In this document: positions 52,448 through 62,650 of the stretch, piece after piece
How positions within the stretch are numbered: position 1 is the first letter of the stretch
How the letters are laid out: every line of letters begins with the position of its first letter
From: Pirellulales bacterium
GTDB taxonomy: Bacteria; Planctomycetota; Planctomycetia; Pirellulales; UBA1268
Direction: 5' to 3'
NCBI GenBank assembly: GCA_017853835.1
Contig: JAFMIU010000009.1
Span: 1-64,000, forward strand
DNA: 64,000 nucleotides
The notes under the pieces: model-generated
Databases searched by the model: none
What the model was told of the DNA's origin: nothing
The model's input: the letters and a program-made list of their open reading frames with translations, nothing else
Made by a program: the position numbers and the translations under genes

Positions 52448-53764
52448 TCACGCCGGCTTGACGGATGCGGGATCGGGAGACCATCCGTCTGGCACCACCG
52501 CGTCTTTGGGGACGACGGCAACGCCGTCCCGCACGGTGAACCGCGTGTCGTCGGCCGTGTCGACCCAGCCGTGTTCGTTGACGATCCTCGCACGGCTGCC
52601 GATCCGGGCATTCTTGTCGACGATGGCGCCGGCGATGATCGTGTTGTCGCCGATGCCCATCGGCGGAAGGCCGCGTGCTGCATCCGAGGCGAGACCGTGG
52701 TCGGTCTCGTAGTAATCGTTGCCGAGGATCACCGAGTCTCGGATCACGACGTTGCGACCAATGCGGCAGCGAAGACCGACGACGCTGTTTTCAATGACAG
52801 CCCCAGCCTCGATCAGGCATCCATCCGAAATCAGGCTGTTGCGAATGCTCGCGCCGCCGATCCGCGTGGGAGGCAGGAACCTCGCTCGGGAGTAGATGGG
52901 GGCTTCGGCGTCGTGAAGGTTGAACGGAGGCGCCTCGCTGCCGAGATCGATGTTGCACTGGTAGTAGGATCGGATCGTGCCGATGTCTTCCCAATAGCCA
53001 TCGAAGGCATGCAACTGAACCTTTCGGGCCCTGATCGCCGCCGGAAAAACCTCCTTGCCGAAGTCCTGATAGTCGGTCTTCGTGAGGAGATCGAGCAGGC
53101 AGTCGCGGTTGAAGAGGTAGATGCCCATGCTCGCCATCAGCGATCGTCCCGCCGCGGGGATGCCCTGGGCCTCGATCCACGCCGGATCGGTACGAAACCC
53201 GGCAAGTTCCGCCGCCGTCTTCGGCTTCTCGAGGAACCCGAGCACCCGTCCACCCGCTTCGAGCCGCATGATGCCGAAGGCCGAGGCGGCCTCGTCCTTG
53301 ACCGGAATCCCGGCGATCGTGACATCGGCGTTGCTCGCCATGTGCGTGGCGAGCATGTCGGCATAGTTCATTCGGTAGAGCTGATCACCCGAGAGAATGA
53401 GCACATGCTTGATGTCGGGCTGCTGCAGGTACCGGATGTTTTGACGGACGGCGTCGGCGGTTCCCTGGTACCACCCGGCGTTGTCGAGGGTCTGCTGGGC
53501 CGCGAGGATCTCGACGAACCCCCCGCTGAACGGGTCGAACGTGTAGGTGCGGCGGATATGTCGGTGGAGGCTCACCGAGTTGAACTGGGTGAGCACGTAC
53601 ACCCGCTGCACGCCGCTGTTGATGCAGTTGGAGAGCGGAACGTCGATGATGCGGTATTTGCCGGCCAATGGCACGGCCGGCTTCGACCGGTCACGAGTGA
53701 GCGGGAAGAGCCGGGTTCCCCGACCGCCGCCGAGCACCAACGCCAAGACTCGTTTGACCGACAT
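52448..53764 (-). CDS. glgC: Glucose-1-phosphate adenylyltransferase
   Basis: 438 aa. N-terminal nucleotidyltransferase LGGGRGTRLFPLTRDRSKPA, VPLAGKYRIIDVPLSNCINS, LSGDQLYRMNYADML, GFLEKPK, SMGIYLFNRDCLLDLL, HAFDGYWEDIGTIRSYYQCN and a left-handed beta-helix C-terminus (SLISDGCLIEAGAVIENSVV, RIGRNVVIRDSVILGND). It makes ADP-glucose from ATP and glucose-1-P for glycogen, the step after phosphoglucomutase (8.5 kb). The substrate of the allosteric site cannot be read from the sequence. Confidence 0.96.
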   Translation of the reverse strand: MSVKRVLALVLGGGRGTRLFPLTRDRSKPAVPLAGKYRIIDVPLSNCINSGVQRVYVLTQFNSVSLHRHIRRTYTFDPFSGGFVEILAAQQTLDNAGWYQGTADAVRQNIRYLQQPDIKHVLILSGDQLYRMNYADMLATHMASNADVTIAGIPVKDEAASAFGIMRLEAGGRVLGFLEKPKTAAELAGFRTDPAWIEAQGIPAAGRSLMASMGIYLFNRDCLLDLLTKTDYQDFGKEVFPAAIRARKVQLHAFDGYWEDIGTIRSYYQCNIDLGSEAPPFNLHDAEAPIYSRARFLPPTRIGGASIRNSLISDGCLIEAGAVIENSVVGLRCRIGRNVVIRDSVILGNDYYETDHGLASDAARGLPPMGIGDNTIIAGAIVDKNARIGSRARIVNEHGWVDTADDTRFTVRDGVAVVPKDAVVPDGWSPDPASVKPA

Positions 53765-53957
53765 GCCTCACTCCTCGGGGGCGTCGCCTTGCCGAAGCTC
53801 CCATGCTACGGGAACGGGCGGGTGGCCCCAAAGGCGTCGTGCTGACGGAGGTTTTCGGCCGTTCGTCGCTCCCCTGCCCAGAAGGGGCGGGATAATCCGT
53901 TTTTTCCGGCAACTCGGGACGGTCCCCAACGCCGCCGGATGCATCGGCGGCGGGGGT

Positions 53958-56750
53958 TCAGCCCTTGATGACGAAGTTCACCAGCCGACCTGGCACCGCA
54001 ACCACCTTCACGATCGTTTTGCCGGCGAGGAGTTCGGCAATTTTCGGGTCGGCCACAGCGGCCGCCTTCATCGCGTCGGCGTCCGCATCGGCCGGCACCA
54101 CGACCCGGCCACGCAGTTTGCCCTGAACCTGAACCGGGATCTCCACGGAGTCGTCCTTGAGCCACCGCTCGTCGACGGCGGGCCATGTGGCGATCGACAC
54201 CGGGGCTGGTTTCCCGAGCACCTGCCAGAGCTCCTCGGCGAGGTGGGGGGCGAATGGGGCGAGAATCGTCACGAACGGCTCCAGGATGGCCCGGGGGCGA
54301 CGGTCGAGGGGTGTGCAGTAGTTGACGAACTCCATCATCCGGGCGATCGCCGTGTTGAACGACAGGCCCTCGATGTCCCTGGTGACTTTGTCGATCGTGC
54401 GGTGGAGTTCCCGAAGATCGTCGTCGGAGGGCTGGGTGTCGCTCACCTGGTGGGCGAGGGCGATCTCGTCGGCTCGTTCGTCCACCACGAGCCTCCAGCA
54501 GCGGTCGAGGAACCCGCGCACGCCGCTGACGCCACTGGTGCTCCACGGCTTCGTCGCCTCGAGGGGACCCATGAACATCTCGTAGAGCCGGAGCGAGTCG
54601 GCACCAAACTCACGCACCACCTGGTCGGGATTCACCACGTTGCCGCGGCTCTTCGACATCTTGTAGGCCCGGCTCTCGACACGGGTCGTCGGTGCATCAC
54701 GCAGCACGAAATGCTCGCCGTGCTTCTCGACCTGATCGTGCGGCACCTTCGACGCCACGTCGCCGTCACCGTGCTTTTCGGCCGACACCCAGCCGCCCGC
54801 GGGGCTCCGGTAGCCGGTGAACTCCATCTCGCCGAGGATCATTCCCTGGTTGACGAGTTTCCCGAACGGCTCCGGATGGGAGACGTGGCCGCGATCGTAG
54901 AGCACCTTGTGCCAGAATCGCGAATAGAGGAGGTGGAGCACCGCATGTTCGGCGCCGCCGATGTAGAGATCGACCGGCATCCACGCCTTCTCGATGGCAG
55001 GATCGAGAAACCGCTCCGTGTTGTGCGGGTCGAGAAAGCGGAGGTAGTACCAGCACGAGCCTGCCCACTGCGGCATGGTGTTGGTTTCCCGGCGATACCG
55101 CTTGCCATCGCGATCCACGAAGAGCCAGTCGGCGGGAGACCGGGAGAGCGGCGGATCGGGGGTGTCGCCCGGCTTGAAGTCGGTGAGCACGGGGAGACTC
55201 ACGGGCAGTTCATGCGGTTCGAGCGCCCGGATCGATCCCGTGGGATGCCCGGCTTCGTCGAGTTCGTGGAGGATCGGGAATGGTTCGCCCCAGAACCGCT
55301 GCCGGCTGAAGAGCCAGTCACGGAGCTTGTAGTTGGTGGCCGGTCTGCCGAGCCCGGTCGCCTCGAGATCGGCGCCGACCTTGGCGATGAAATCCCGCGT
55401 CGAAAGTCCCGTGTACGGGCCCGAATCGATCGCCCGACCTTCGCCGGCGAAGAGGCCGTTTCCCGACGCCTGGCCCTCCATCGGCTCGATGACGGTCACC
55501 ACATCGAGACCAAAGGACCGGGCAAACTCATAATCCCGCTCGTCGTGCGCCGGAACGGCCATGATCGCGCCGGTGCCGTAGCTGGCCAGCACATAGTCGG
55601 CGACCCACACGGGAACGGGCCTGCCGGTCAGCGGGTGCACCACGGATGATCCGGTGAATACCCCGGTTTTCTCACGGGCGAGGTCGGTTCGGTCGAGGTC
55701 GCTCTTCCGCGACGCGGCCTCCCGGTAGGCTTCGATCGACGGCCGTTGTTCCGTCGTGGTGAGGGCATCGAGAAGCGGATGCTCCGGCGCGATGACCATC
55801 GCCGTCACGCCGTAGAGCGTGTCGGGGCGGGTGGTGTAGATCCGCAGCACGTCGGCTCCGGGCTTGGACGGATAGCCCGACTCCGACCGGCGCGACATCC
55901 ATGCGGCAAAGGCCTCGTCAGCACCCGATGCCGGCGGGATGAAGAAGTCGACCTCGGCGCCGGTGCTCCGGCCGATCCAGTCGCATTGGAGCTTTTTGAT
56001 GCTCGCGGGCCAGTCGAGTCCGGCGAGTTCCGTCTCGAGCCGCTCGGCGTAGGCGGTGATGCGGAGCATCCACTGCCGCAACGGAAGACGGATCACGGGA
56101 TGCCCGCCCCGCTCGCTCACGCCGCCGATGACCTCCTCGTTGGCCAGCACGGTACCGAGCGCCGGGCACCAGTTGACGGGCGCCTCGGATTGATAGGCGA
56201 GCCGGTGGTCGTCGCGATAGCTGGCGATGGCCCCCGCTCCCTTCGCCGTCACCTCGGCTGGAATCGGGAGTTCGGCGATGGGCCGGCCCTTCTGCGTGGC
56301 GTGGTCGAACCAGGTGTCGAACAGCACGAGGAAGATCCACTGGGTCCACCGGACATACTCGGGATCGGTCGTGGCGAGCACGCGGCCCCAGTCGTAACTG
56401 AAGCCAAGCATCTTCAGCTGGCGCGTGAAGGTGGCGATGTTTCGCTCGGTGCTCTCACGCGGGGGCGTACCGGTGCGGATCGCATGCTCCTCGGCTGGGA
56501 GGCCGAAGGCGTCGAAGCCCATCGGGTGCATGACCGTCGTGCCCCGCATCCGTTCGAAGCGGGCGACGATGTCGGTGGCGGTGTAACCCTCAGGGTGGCC
56601 CACATGCAGGCCGTCGCCGCTGGGGTAGGGAAACATGTCGAGGATGTACGTCTTGCGGCCAGCGGGCAGCCTTGGCGTCGTGAACGTGCCGTGGGCATCC
56701 CACCACTCCTGCCATTTCGGCTCGATGCTCGACGGGTGGTAGCGGGGCAT
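53958..56750 (-). CDS. leuS: Leucyl-tRNA synthetase
   Basis: 930 aa. Class I signature [12 protein letters not shown] (HIGH, about residue 50), editing (CP1) domain with [19 protein letters not shown], and [10 protein letters not shown] (about 695), then the anticodon-binding helical domain and a C-terminal segment ending [12 protein letters not shown]. It charges tRNA-Leu and edits mischarged norvaline/isoleucine. A single-gene unit; the 193-bp gap to glgC shows no tRNA. Divergent from the acyl-activating enzyme gene (188 bp). Confidence 0.97.
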   Translation of the reverse strand: MPRYHPSSIEPKWQEWWDAHGTFTTPRLPAGRKTYILDMFPYPSGDGLHVGHPEGYTATDIVARFERMRGTTVMHPMGFDAFGLPAEEHAIRTGTPPRESTERNIATFTRQLKMLGFSYDWGRVLATTDPEYVRWTQWIFLVLFDTWFDHATQKGRPIAELPIPAEVTAKGAGAIASYRDDHRLAYQSEAPVNWCPALGTVLANEEVIGGVSERGGHPVIRLPLRQWMLRITAYAERLETELAGLDWPASIKKLQCDWIGRSTGAEVDFFIPPASGADEAFAAWMSRRSESGYPSKPGADVLRIYTTRPDTLYGVTAMVIAPEHPLLDALTTTEQRPSIEAYREAASRKSDLDRTDLAREKTGVFTGSSVVHPLTGRPVPVWVADYVLASYGTGAIMAVPAHDERDYEFARSFGLDVVTVIEPMEGQASGNGLFAGEGRAIDSGPYTGLSTRDFIAKVGADLEATGLGRPATNYKLRDWLFSRQRFWGEPFPILHELDEAGHPTGSIRALEPHELPVSLPVLTDFKPGDTPDPPLSRSPADWLFVDRDGKRYRRETNTMPQWAGSCWYYLRFLDPHNTERFLDPAIEKAWMPVDLYIGGAEHAVLHLLYSRFWHKVLYDRGHVSHPEPFGKLVNQGMILGEMEFTGYRSPAGGWVSAEKHGDGDVASKVPHDQVEKHGEHFVLRDAPTTRVESRAYKMSKSRGNVVNPDQVVREFGADSLRLYEMFMGPLEATKPWSTSGVSGVRGFLDRCWRLVVDERADEIALAHQVSDTQPSDDDLRELHRTIDKVTRDIEGLSFNTAIARMMEFVNYCTPLDRRPRAILEPFVTILAPFAPHLAEELWQVLGKPAPVSIATWPAVDERWLKDDSVEIPVQVQGKLRGRVVVPADADADAMKAAAVADPKIAELLAGKTIVKVVAVPGRLVNFVIKG

Positions 56751-56938
56751 GATTCACTCGTGTTCGGGGTTGGCCGGCGCGCGGACGAAACCAGAGCGTC
56801 CGCGGTCCTGGGGCGCCTCAGCCTCGGAATGGAATGGGGCTTTTGGCTGTTCACGCCGGCACGCTGCGATTCTAATGATGGCGCGTGCAGGGGCAACGAG
56901 CCCCGGTGAATCCCGCCCCCCATCCTCACCGAGGGTCC

Positions 56939-58564
56939 ATGGCCAGCCAACGGTCTGCCTCGTCTTCCCACGACGCCATCCTCCAGTCGCGTTTCCTCGC
57001 CGCCTGCCGCAGTGCCGGCGGTCGCATGAAGGTGGCCGACTCGCTCGGCACTCGGCTCTCAGGGCGGGATCTGCTCCTCGCGGTGCTCGTTGCCAAGCGG
57101 GTACTGGACCGCATGCTGGCGCCCGACGAACGTCGTGTGGGGGTGATGCTGCCACCCACCGTGGGAGCAACCGTCGTCAACGCGGCGCTCGCCTTGTCGG
57201 GCCGCGTCGCGGTCAACCTGAACTACACCGCAAGCCAGTCCATTCTCGATGTCTGCATCGAACGGGCCGGCCTCCGTCATGTCTTTTCGAGTGCCGTGTT
57301 TCTGGCTCGTGTGAAGCTCACACTCGGCGAGTTGATGGTCGATGCGGGTGAGATTCGGAAGCAGGCCACGCTCGCCGACAAGGCCACGGCCTTCGTGCAG
57401 GCGAGGCTCATGCCACTGGGCCTCCTGCGGCGAGTCCTTGGGCTCGATCGCATCGGCCCTGACGACCCGTTGACGATCATCTTCACCTCGGGATCCACGG
57501 GGGATCCCAAGGGAGTGGTGCTGACCCAGGAGAACGTCGGGTCGAATGTCCGTGGGATCGACAACCTGCTCCATCTCTCTGCGGGAGACGTCGCCCTCGG
57601 GGTGTTGCCCTTCTTTCATTCCTACGGCTATACGACCACCCTGTGGACACCGCTCACTCTCGAGCCGTCGGTCGTCTACCACACCGACCCGCGGGATGCG
57701 CAGGTCGTCGGGCGGTTGGCACGGGAGCATCACGCCACCGTGCTGATGGCCACTCCAACCTTTCTCCGGATCTATTCCCGGCGCACACCGGCCGAGGATT
57801 TTTCCTCGCTCGAATGCGTGTTTGGTGCCGCCGAAAAAATGCCCAAGGAGGTGTGCGATGCCTTCGAGGGGAAGTTCGGAGTGAGGCCGAGCGAGGCCTA
57901 CGGGGCGACCGAACTCTCGCCGCTCGTGTCCGCCAACGTGCCGATCTCTCGCCACGTGCCCGGACGGCCGGCTGATGCCCGAGAGGGAACGGTCGGCAAG
58001 CCGATTCTCGCCACTCGGGCGAAGATTACCGACCGCGAGGGCCACGCCGAACTTCCAATCGGGCAGGAGGGCCTCCTGTGGATCGCGGGGCCAAACGTGA
58101 TGCAGGGCTATCTCGATCGTCCCGACCTCACGGCCAAGGTGATCAAAGATGGGTGGTATTGCACGGGCGATATCGCCCGCCTGGATACCGACGGCTTCAT
58201 CACGATCACGGGCCGCGAGAGTCGGTTTTCGAAAATTGGCGGCGAGATGGTGCCTCACCTGTCCGTCGAAGAGGCGATCAACGAGGAGCTTGGCGCCTCC
58301 GACGGCGAGCTCCTCGCCGTGGTGACGGCCATCCCCGATCGAGCCAAGGGGGAGCGGCTGGTGGTCTTCCACCTCCCAACCTCCAAGGAACCGTCCGAGG
58401 TGGTTCGACAGCTCCAGGAACACGGCCTGCCCAACCTCTGGATCCCGGGCGCGGATGCTTTCGTGACGATCGACGAACTCCCCATGCTCGGCTCGGGCAA
58501 GCTCGACCTGAGACGGCTTGCCGACATGGCCCGTGAGCGATTCGACGGGGCGGCCGGCGCGTGA
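56939..58564 (+). CDS. Acyl-CoA/acyl-ACP synthetase-like AMP-binding enzyme
   Basis: 541 aa from the ATG at 56939, preceded by GAGG. The adenylate-forming P-loop is TIIFTSGSTGDPKGVVLTQ; others are YGATELSPLVSANVP, the YCTGDIARLDTDGFITITGR hinge and the catalytic Lys in MLGSGKLDLRRL. The N-terminal GRDLLLAVLVAKRVL and MLPPTVGATVVNAALALSGR segments resemble the C-terminal half of Aas and similar acyl-ACP synthetases. Likely activates a fatty acid for membrane lipids or recycling. Its last base pairs overlap the next gene start (GTGA). Confidence 0.85.
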   Translation: MASQRSASSSHDAILQSRFLAACRSAGGRMKVADSLGTRLSGRDLLLAVLVAKRVLDRMLAPDERRVGVMLPPTVGATVVNAALALSGRVAVNLNYTASQSILDVCIERAGLRHVFSSAVFLARVKLTLGELMVDAGEIRKQATLADKATAFVQARLMPLGLLRRVLGLDRIGPDDPLTIIFTSGSTGDPKGVVLTQENVGSNVRGIDNLLHLSAGDVALGVLPFFHSYGYTTTLWTPLTLEPSVVYHTDPRDAQVVGRLAREHHATVLMATPTFLRIYSRRTPAEDFSSLECVFGAAEKMPKEVCDAFEGKFGVRPSEAYGATELSPLVSANVPISRHVPGRPADAREGTVGKPILATRAKITDREGHAELPIGQEGLLWIAGPNVMQGYLDRPDLTAKVIKDGWYCTGDIARLDTDGFITITGRESRFSKIGGEMVPHLSVEEAINEELGASDGELLAVVTAIPDRAKGERLVVFHLPTSKEPSEVVRQLQEHGLPNLWIPGADAFVTIDELPMLGSGKLDLRRLADMARERFDGAAGA

Positions 58565-59481
58565 TCGGACATGACGGCATCATCGTGACGCTCGGCCGCT
58601 GCGACGACATGCGGGCGGAGGTGTTCGTGCGGTTCGCCCGGAACGGATGCCACGGCACGACACTCACGGGAACGATCACAGGGCCTCGGCGCGGTCGTGA
58701 CACCACCTTGCCAGCGACCGCTCGGCTCGTGGCCGTGCCCGATGAAGGCGGCGTCAGCGATCTCGCTCGGGCCGTCCTCACCGAGCCGGCCTTCTGGACG
58801 CCGGAACTGCCGAATCGCTATCGCGTGGAGGCATGCCTTTCCTCGCCGCACGGCGAGGACGTGAGGCTCGATGCATGGATCGGCCTTCGACGCCTCGGCG
58901 TTCGGGGGCGTTCCTTCTGGCTTGACGGCCGTCGTTGGGTGCTTCGGGCCGTCGTGGACGGCACCGACGTGGTCGCCGCGCGCATGGGCGACGTGGGGCT
59001 GGCAGTGCCGGCGGGGGATGACGCAGTGTTGGTTCAGGCGGACGAGGTTGGCGTGGCGATGGTGGCGATTCTGGGCCATGGTGACGTATCGCCAGCCCGC
59101 GTGGCGTCGTTGTCGGCTCATCCGTCCGTGCTGCTCGCGATCATCGACGTACCATCCGGCATCGATGCCGACGTGGTCACCGCGGTTCGACGCGCCAGCG
59201 GGACGATGCAGCTTGGCCGGGCCGTGGATGGGACGAGTCCACCCTCCGGTCTCGACGACCAGGTTGATTTTCTGGCCGTCACGCTGCCGGAAGGAGAGCA
59301 TCCCCACGAGGCGTGGCGGGCTGGGGCATCCGTGCCCCTGGTGGCATGGCGCCGTCGATCCGAAGGCGAGGCTCACGGCCGTGACGCCTGTCTCGCCCTG
59401 CAGCGGGATCTTGCGTCCTGGAGGCTCGAAGGCCACGGCGACCAGTCGAGCTGGGAGTGGGCGGGGTATCTCGTGGGGTAG
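58561..59481 (+). CDS. Uncharacterised protein with GH2-type beta-sandwich features
   Basis: 306 aa from the GTG at 58561, overlapping the previous stop. LTEPAFWTPELPNRYRVEAC and IGLRRLGVRGRSFWLDGRRW-V-L-R-A-V look like the immunoglobulin-like domain of glycoside hydrolase family 2 (normally W-x-P-x2-P-x-L-Y...FG-x-R...N-G-x-x-x-x-L-R-G). The second half (VVAARMGDVGLAVPAGDDAV, VASLSAHPSVLLAIIDVPSG) recalls strands of a small TIM-barrel remnant but lacks the catalytic Asn-Glu. So it is not a working GH2 enzyme. No signal peptide. Translational coupling to the acyl enzyme suggests a joint role, unknown. Confidence 0.5.
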   Translation: MIGHDGIIVTLGRCDDMRAEVFVRFARNGCHGTTLTGTITGPRRGRDTTLPATARLVAVPDEGGVSDLARAVLTEPAFWTPELPNRYRVEACLSSPHGEDVRLDAWIGLRRLGVRGRSFWLDGRRWVLRAVVDGTDVVAARMGDVGLAVPAGDDAVLVQADEVGVAMVAILGHGDVSPARVASLSAHPSVLLAIIDVPSGIDADVVTAVRRASGTMQLGRAVDGTSPPSGLDDQVDFLAVTLPEGEHPHEAWRAGASVPLVAWRRRSEGEAHGRDACLALQRDLASWRLEGHGDQSSWEWAGYLVG

Positions 59482-59519
59482 CGAGCATCCGACGCAGACA
59501 GAGCACCTTCGTGCCAGTG

Positions 59520-59643
59520 TGGAGAGGGGATGCGAGGAGATCGGCGAATGCTCGAGGAGCCTTGGGCCGCTTCGGCCCAGAGCGACCATCCGACGGACCG
59601 CGAAGTGGCGACATGTGCCATCCCCGAGCCGGTGATCCACAGA
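59520..59643. repeat. Diverged single copy of the 140-bp repeat family
   Basis: In the plus direction this intergenic stretch aligns with the reverse complement of the array at 8226-8534: it shares TCGGCGAAYGCTCGAGGAGC, then a hairpin TGGGCCG-CTT-CGGCCCA where the array has CGGGCG-loop-CGCCCG, then CCCCGAGCCGGTGATCCAC (59623-59640). The stem sequence differs but pairing is kept. It is followed 47 bp later by the ThiF-like gene. Confidence 0.7.
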
Positions 59644-59686
59644 ACCACGATGCGCTCTCGGCATTGGCTGGGGCTACACTGACGGC

Positions 59687-60721
59687 ATGACGACCTTCGA
59701 CGGCGATCGCTATTCCCGACAGACCCGGTTCAGCCCGTTGGGCGTGCATGGGCAGGAGCGGCTTGCGGCGGCCCGGGTCGCCATCGTTGGCTGCGGTGCC
59801 TTGGGGAGCGTGTCGGCGATGGCGCTGGCTCGTGCCGGCGTCGGCTCGCTTCGGCTGATCGATCGCGACATTCCGGAATGGTCGAACCTTCCTCGGCAGG
59901 TCCTTTTCGACGAGGCCGATGTCGCCGCCGGCGTGCCCAAGGCCGTTGCGGCGGCCGCGCACCTGACGCGGATCAACTCCCGGCTTGCCGTGGATCCCGT
60001 CGTCGTCGACCTTGCCGCCACGAACGCCGAAGACCTGCTCGGCGACGTCGATGTGATCGTGGATGGCACCGACAACTTCGAGGCACGGTTTCTGATCAAC
60101 GAGGTGGCATGTCGACATGGCGTGCCCTGGGTTCACGGCGGGGCGATCGGCGCCGAGGGGCGTGTCCTCTCGATTGTTCCCGGCTCGACAGCCTGCTTGC
60201 GGTGCCTGATTCCCGACCCTCCGGCACCGGGTGCGCTTCCGACCTGCGAGACAGCGGGCATCCTCGGGCCCACGGCTTTGGTGGTGGGGGCCGTGCAGGC
60301 CGTCGAGGTGATCAAGCTCATCGTCACGGGACGAGACCATGCCCGCGGCACCCTCCTCGTGTGCGATCTCTGGGAAGGCGTGTGGCGCACGGTCGACCTG
60401 TCGCCGCTCGCCGAAGCGGGGTGTGCGACCTGCCGGCAGTCCGACTACCCGTGGATCGAGGGTCGTTGTGGAGGAAGGCCGACGCCGCTGTGCGGACGCG
60501 ACGCGGTGCAGGTCTCCGCGCGCGGTGGCGCTGTCGATCTCGAGTCGCTGGCCGCCCGATTGTCCACCATCGGAAAGGTCCACGCCAACCGTTGGATGGT
60601 TCGTGCCGACGTGGCAGACGGCATACAACTCGCGGTGTTCGCCGATGGTCGGGCGATCGTGTCAGGCACGAAGGACGAGGCAAAGGCGAGGGCGATCGTC
60701 TCTCGGTTTCTCGGCGCGTAG
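59687..60721 (+). CDS. ThiF/MoeB family E1-like adenylyltransferase
   Basis: 344 aa. Rossmann start RVAIVGCGALGSVSAMALAR, Arg-finger segment DRDIPEWSNLPRQVLF, DVIVDGTDNFEARFLINEVA and zinc ligands CLRC and CATC (about 185 and 248). Residues about 265-344 are an extra domain (VQVSARGGAVDLESLAARL ... AVFADGRAIVSGTKDEAKAR) often attached to MoeB-like proteins outside enterobacteria. It adenylates the C-terminal Gly-Gly of a ubiquitin-like sulfur carrier (ThiS or MoaD). No carrier gene is adjacent, so thiamine versus molybdopterin cannot be decided. A diverged repeat lies just upstream. Confidence 0.87.
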   Translation: MTTFDGDRYSRQTRFSPLGVHGQERLAAARVAIVGCGALGSVSAMALARAGVGSLRLIDRDIPEWSNLPRQVLFDEADVAAGVPKAVAAAAHLTRINSRLAVDPVVVDLAATNAEDLLGDVDVIVDGTDNFEARFLINEVACRHGVPWVHGGAIGAEGRVLSIVPGSTACLRCLIPDPPAPGALPTCETAGILGPTALVVGAVQAVEVIKLIVTGRDHARGTLLVCDLWEGVWRTVDLSPLAEAGCATCRQSDYPWIEGRCGGRPTPLCGRDAVQVSARGGAVDLESLAARLSTIGKVHANRWMVRADVADGIQLAVFADGRAIVSGTKDEAKARAIVSRFLGA

Positions 60722-60768
60722 ACGCCACGAGAGTCGCGACCTCACGCGGAGACGACAGCCGCGCCGGC

Positions 60769-61257
60769 TCAGTACCGCAGGCCGTTTTTACGAACATGAA
60801 CGAGAGGGTCGACCGTCGATCCACGGGCCGACACCACCTCGGCCAGCACGACGACGTGGTCGCCATGGGCTGCCTGTGTGACCGCCCGGCATTCGAGCCA
60901 GGCAGCCGCATCACGAAGCACCGCGCATCCGCCAGGGGAGCGATCCGCGTCGAGATCGGCGAAGGGAGCGTCACTCGGCTTGCCGAATCGCGCGAGCAGG
61001 GGCCGCTGGGACTCGCCGAGAATGCTCACCGCCACCGTGGCGCCACGGTCCAAGGCGGCCAGCAGGTCGCGCGAGGCGGCGATGGCGATGCTCACAAGCG
61101 GTGGGGCAAATCCCGCCTGCATCAGCCAGCTCGCCAGCATGGCACGGTCGGCGTCGCCGTCGCGCCAGGCGACCACGAACAGTCCGCTGGGGATGCGCCC
61201 GAGCGCCGCTGCGACCTCGGATTCGTTCGGGACGAGAGGCTGGGGGGAAGGCTGCAT
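60769..61257 (-). CDS. Flavin reductase-like (FMN-binding split-barrel) protein
   Basis: 162 aa from the ATG at 61257; an open stretch up to 61401 lacks family residues. Typical segments: ALGRIPSGLFVVAWRDGD, AMLASWLMQAGFAPPLVSIA, AVSILGE, FADLDADRSPGGCAVLRDAAAWLECR and HGDHVVVLAEVVSA. Such enzymes bind FMN and reduce it with NAD(P)H or serve as oxygenase partners; similar domains also sit in diflavin flavoproteins. S-W-x-M-Q is common in the latter type. Partner unknown. Convergent with the ThiF gene (47 bp). Confidence 0.82.
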   Translation of the reverse strand: MQPSPQPLVPNESEVAAALGRIPSGLFVVAWRDGDADRAMLASWLMQAGFAPPLVSIAIAASRDLLAALDRGATVAVSILGESQRPLLARFGKPSDAPFADLDADRSPGGCAVLRDAAAWLECRAVTQAAHGDHVVVLAEVVSARGSTVDPLVHVRKNGLRY

Positions 61258-61433
61258 GGGGGTGGTCGCGGAGAGGCAGGAAGGGCCGGGAGTTTGGGCG
61301 TGGCCGGGCGTTGCCAGGCTTTCCTCGTCTACCGCGTCACGCACCCGATCGGCATTTACGAGATTCACGTCTCGCGGAAATGTCGTCGGCGCGCCGATCA
61401 CTCTGGGGATGCCGTGGACAAGGTTTCTAGAGT

Positions 61434-61447
61434 GTCACCCGAGTGAC
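61434..61447. promoter_or_regulatory. Small palindrome before the DUF1207 gene
   Basis: GTCAC-CCGA-GTGAC, a perfect 5-bp inverted repeat, 67 bp before the ATG at 61514 and 177 bp before the divergent flavin reductase start. It could be an operator; the evidence is only symmetry and position. Note the region is noncoding if the start at 61514 is right. Confidence 0.25.
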
Positions 61448-61513
61448 GTGGGTTTGCAACCCGCAGCCTCTGTCCGTCGTGTGTCGAGTCAGCGGATCGT
61501 TCACCCGGTTTCA

Positions 61514-62644
61514 ATGCCTGCCCAAACCCCATCTCCCGCGTCCCATCGACGGTCGCTCCGCGCGATCTGTGTCGTTGCGCTCGTTCTCGGCGCCGGCATG
61601 GTGATCGGGATGGAAGGTAGCGACGTGCAGGCGTCGCTGGCCGACGGTGGAGATGCCTCGGCCAGGGTGCGGAGCGTTTCCGGCGACGGTGGCTTTTACG
61701 AGCCCGTCGTCGACGCGGAGCCGCTTCCACCCGTCTGCCCGCAAGGGCCGGTGATTCTCGACGGAACCTATGAGGACGATGCCTACGGTGCGGACGCCGT
61801 GGTGATGCCGCACGGGGGCTATCCGGGGTGCTTCGACGACCTGTGGGCCCCACGTCCCTGGGCCTGGCATCTGCTGCCCAACAACCTGATCTACACGAGC
61901 TATCTTGCGGGACCGAAGGAGTCGCGGATGGGAACGGTGTGGTATGACGACACCGCGCCGGATCCATTCAACCCGTCGATCCAAAACGGATGGATGTGGG
62001 ATTCCACGCTCGGTGGACGGGCATCCATCCTCCGCTATGGTTCCGATCCGGTGTTGCACCCGCAGGGATTCGAGGTGCAGATCGAAGGCGCCGCCTTCGT
62101 GCGGCTCGACCCGCAGGACGATCGTGATCTTCGGTCGGCCGACTACCGGTTCGGGGTGCCGCTCGTGTATGGGGTCGGTCGCTGGCAGACCAAACTCGCC
62201 TACTACCACAACAGCGCCCATCTCGGTGACGAGGCGATGCTCAAGCACCCGACGTTCCCTCGGGTGAACTATGTTCGCGACTGCATCGTCTGGGGCAACT
62301 CGTATTACCCGCTCGATTGGATGCGCCTGTACGGGGAAGTCGGATGGGCGTTTTTCAACTCGGGCGGCTCCGAGCCGTGGGAGTTCCAGTTTGGCACGGA
62401 ACTGATCAAGCCCCGGGCGACGGGCATCCATGGCACGCCGTTCCTTGCGATCAACGGCATGACGCGGCAGGAACTCGACTGGGGAGGCAACGTCTGCGTG
62501 CAGACCGGATGGGCGTGGCGTGGGCAGCGCAGTGAGAAGCTCTTTCGGATCGGATTCGAATATCTCTATGGGTCCGATCCCCAGTACGAGTTCGTATTCT
62601 ACAACCAGAACCGAGCCGGCATCGGGATGTGGTATGATTTCTGA
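61514..62644 (+). CDS. DUF1207 family outer-membrane protein
   Basis: 376 aa from the ATG at 61514. Signal peptide at about 1-40 (SLRAICVVALVLGAGMVIGM). The mature part is a clear DUF1207 member: LLPNNLIYTSYLAGPKESRM, MWDSTLGGRASILRYG, FEVQIEGAAFVRLDPQDDRD, DYRFGVPLVYGVGRWQTKLA, YYHNSAHLGDE, NYVRDCIVWGNSYYPLDWMR, LYGEVGWAFFNSGGSEPWEF and final QNRAGIGMWYDF. The strand-rich sequence and terminal Phe suggest a beta barrel. The family is common in planctomycetes; function unknown. Confidence 0.88.
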   Translation: MPAQTPSPASHRRSLRAICVVALVLGAGMVIGMEGSDVQASLADGGDASARVRSVSGDGGFYEPVVDAEPLPPVCPQGPVILDGTYEDDAYGADAVVMPHGGYPGCFDDLWAPRPWAWHLLPNNLIYTSYLAGPKESRMGTVWYDDTAPDPFNPSIQNGWMWDSTLGGRASILRYGSDPVLHPQGFEVQIEGAAFVRLDPQDDRDLRSADYRFGVPLVYGVGRWQTKLAYYHNSAHLGDEAMLKHPTFPRVNYVRDCIVWGNSYYPLDWMRLYGEVGWAFFNSGGSEPWEFQFGTELIKPRATGIHGTPFLAINGMTRQELDWGGNVCVQTGWAWRGQRSEKLFRIGFEYLYGSDPQYEFVFYNQNRAGIGMWYDF

Positions 62645-62650
62645 CTTAAC

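Noticed and set aside
53765..53957. tRNA or small RNA gene between glgC and leuS
   Set aside because: No cloverleaf pairing or T-arm (GTTCRA) in tRNA context was found; the same holds for the other gaps inspected.
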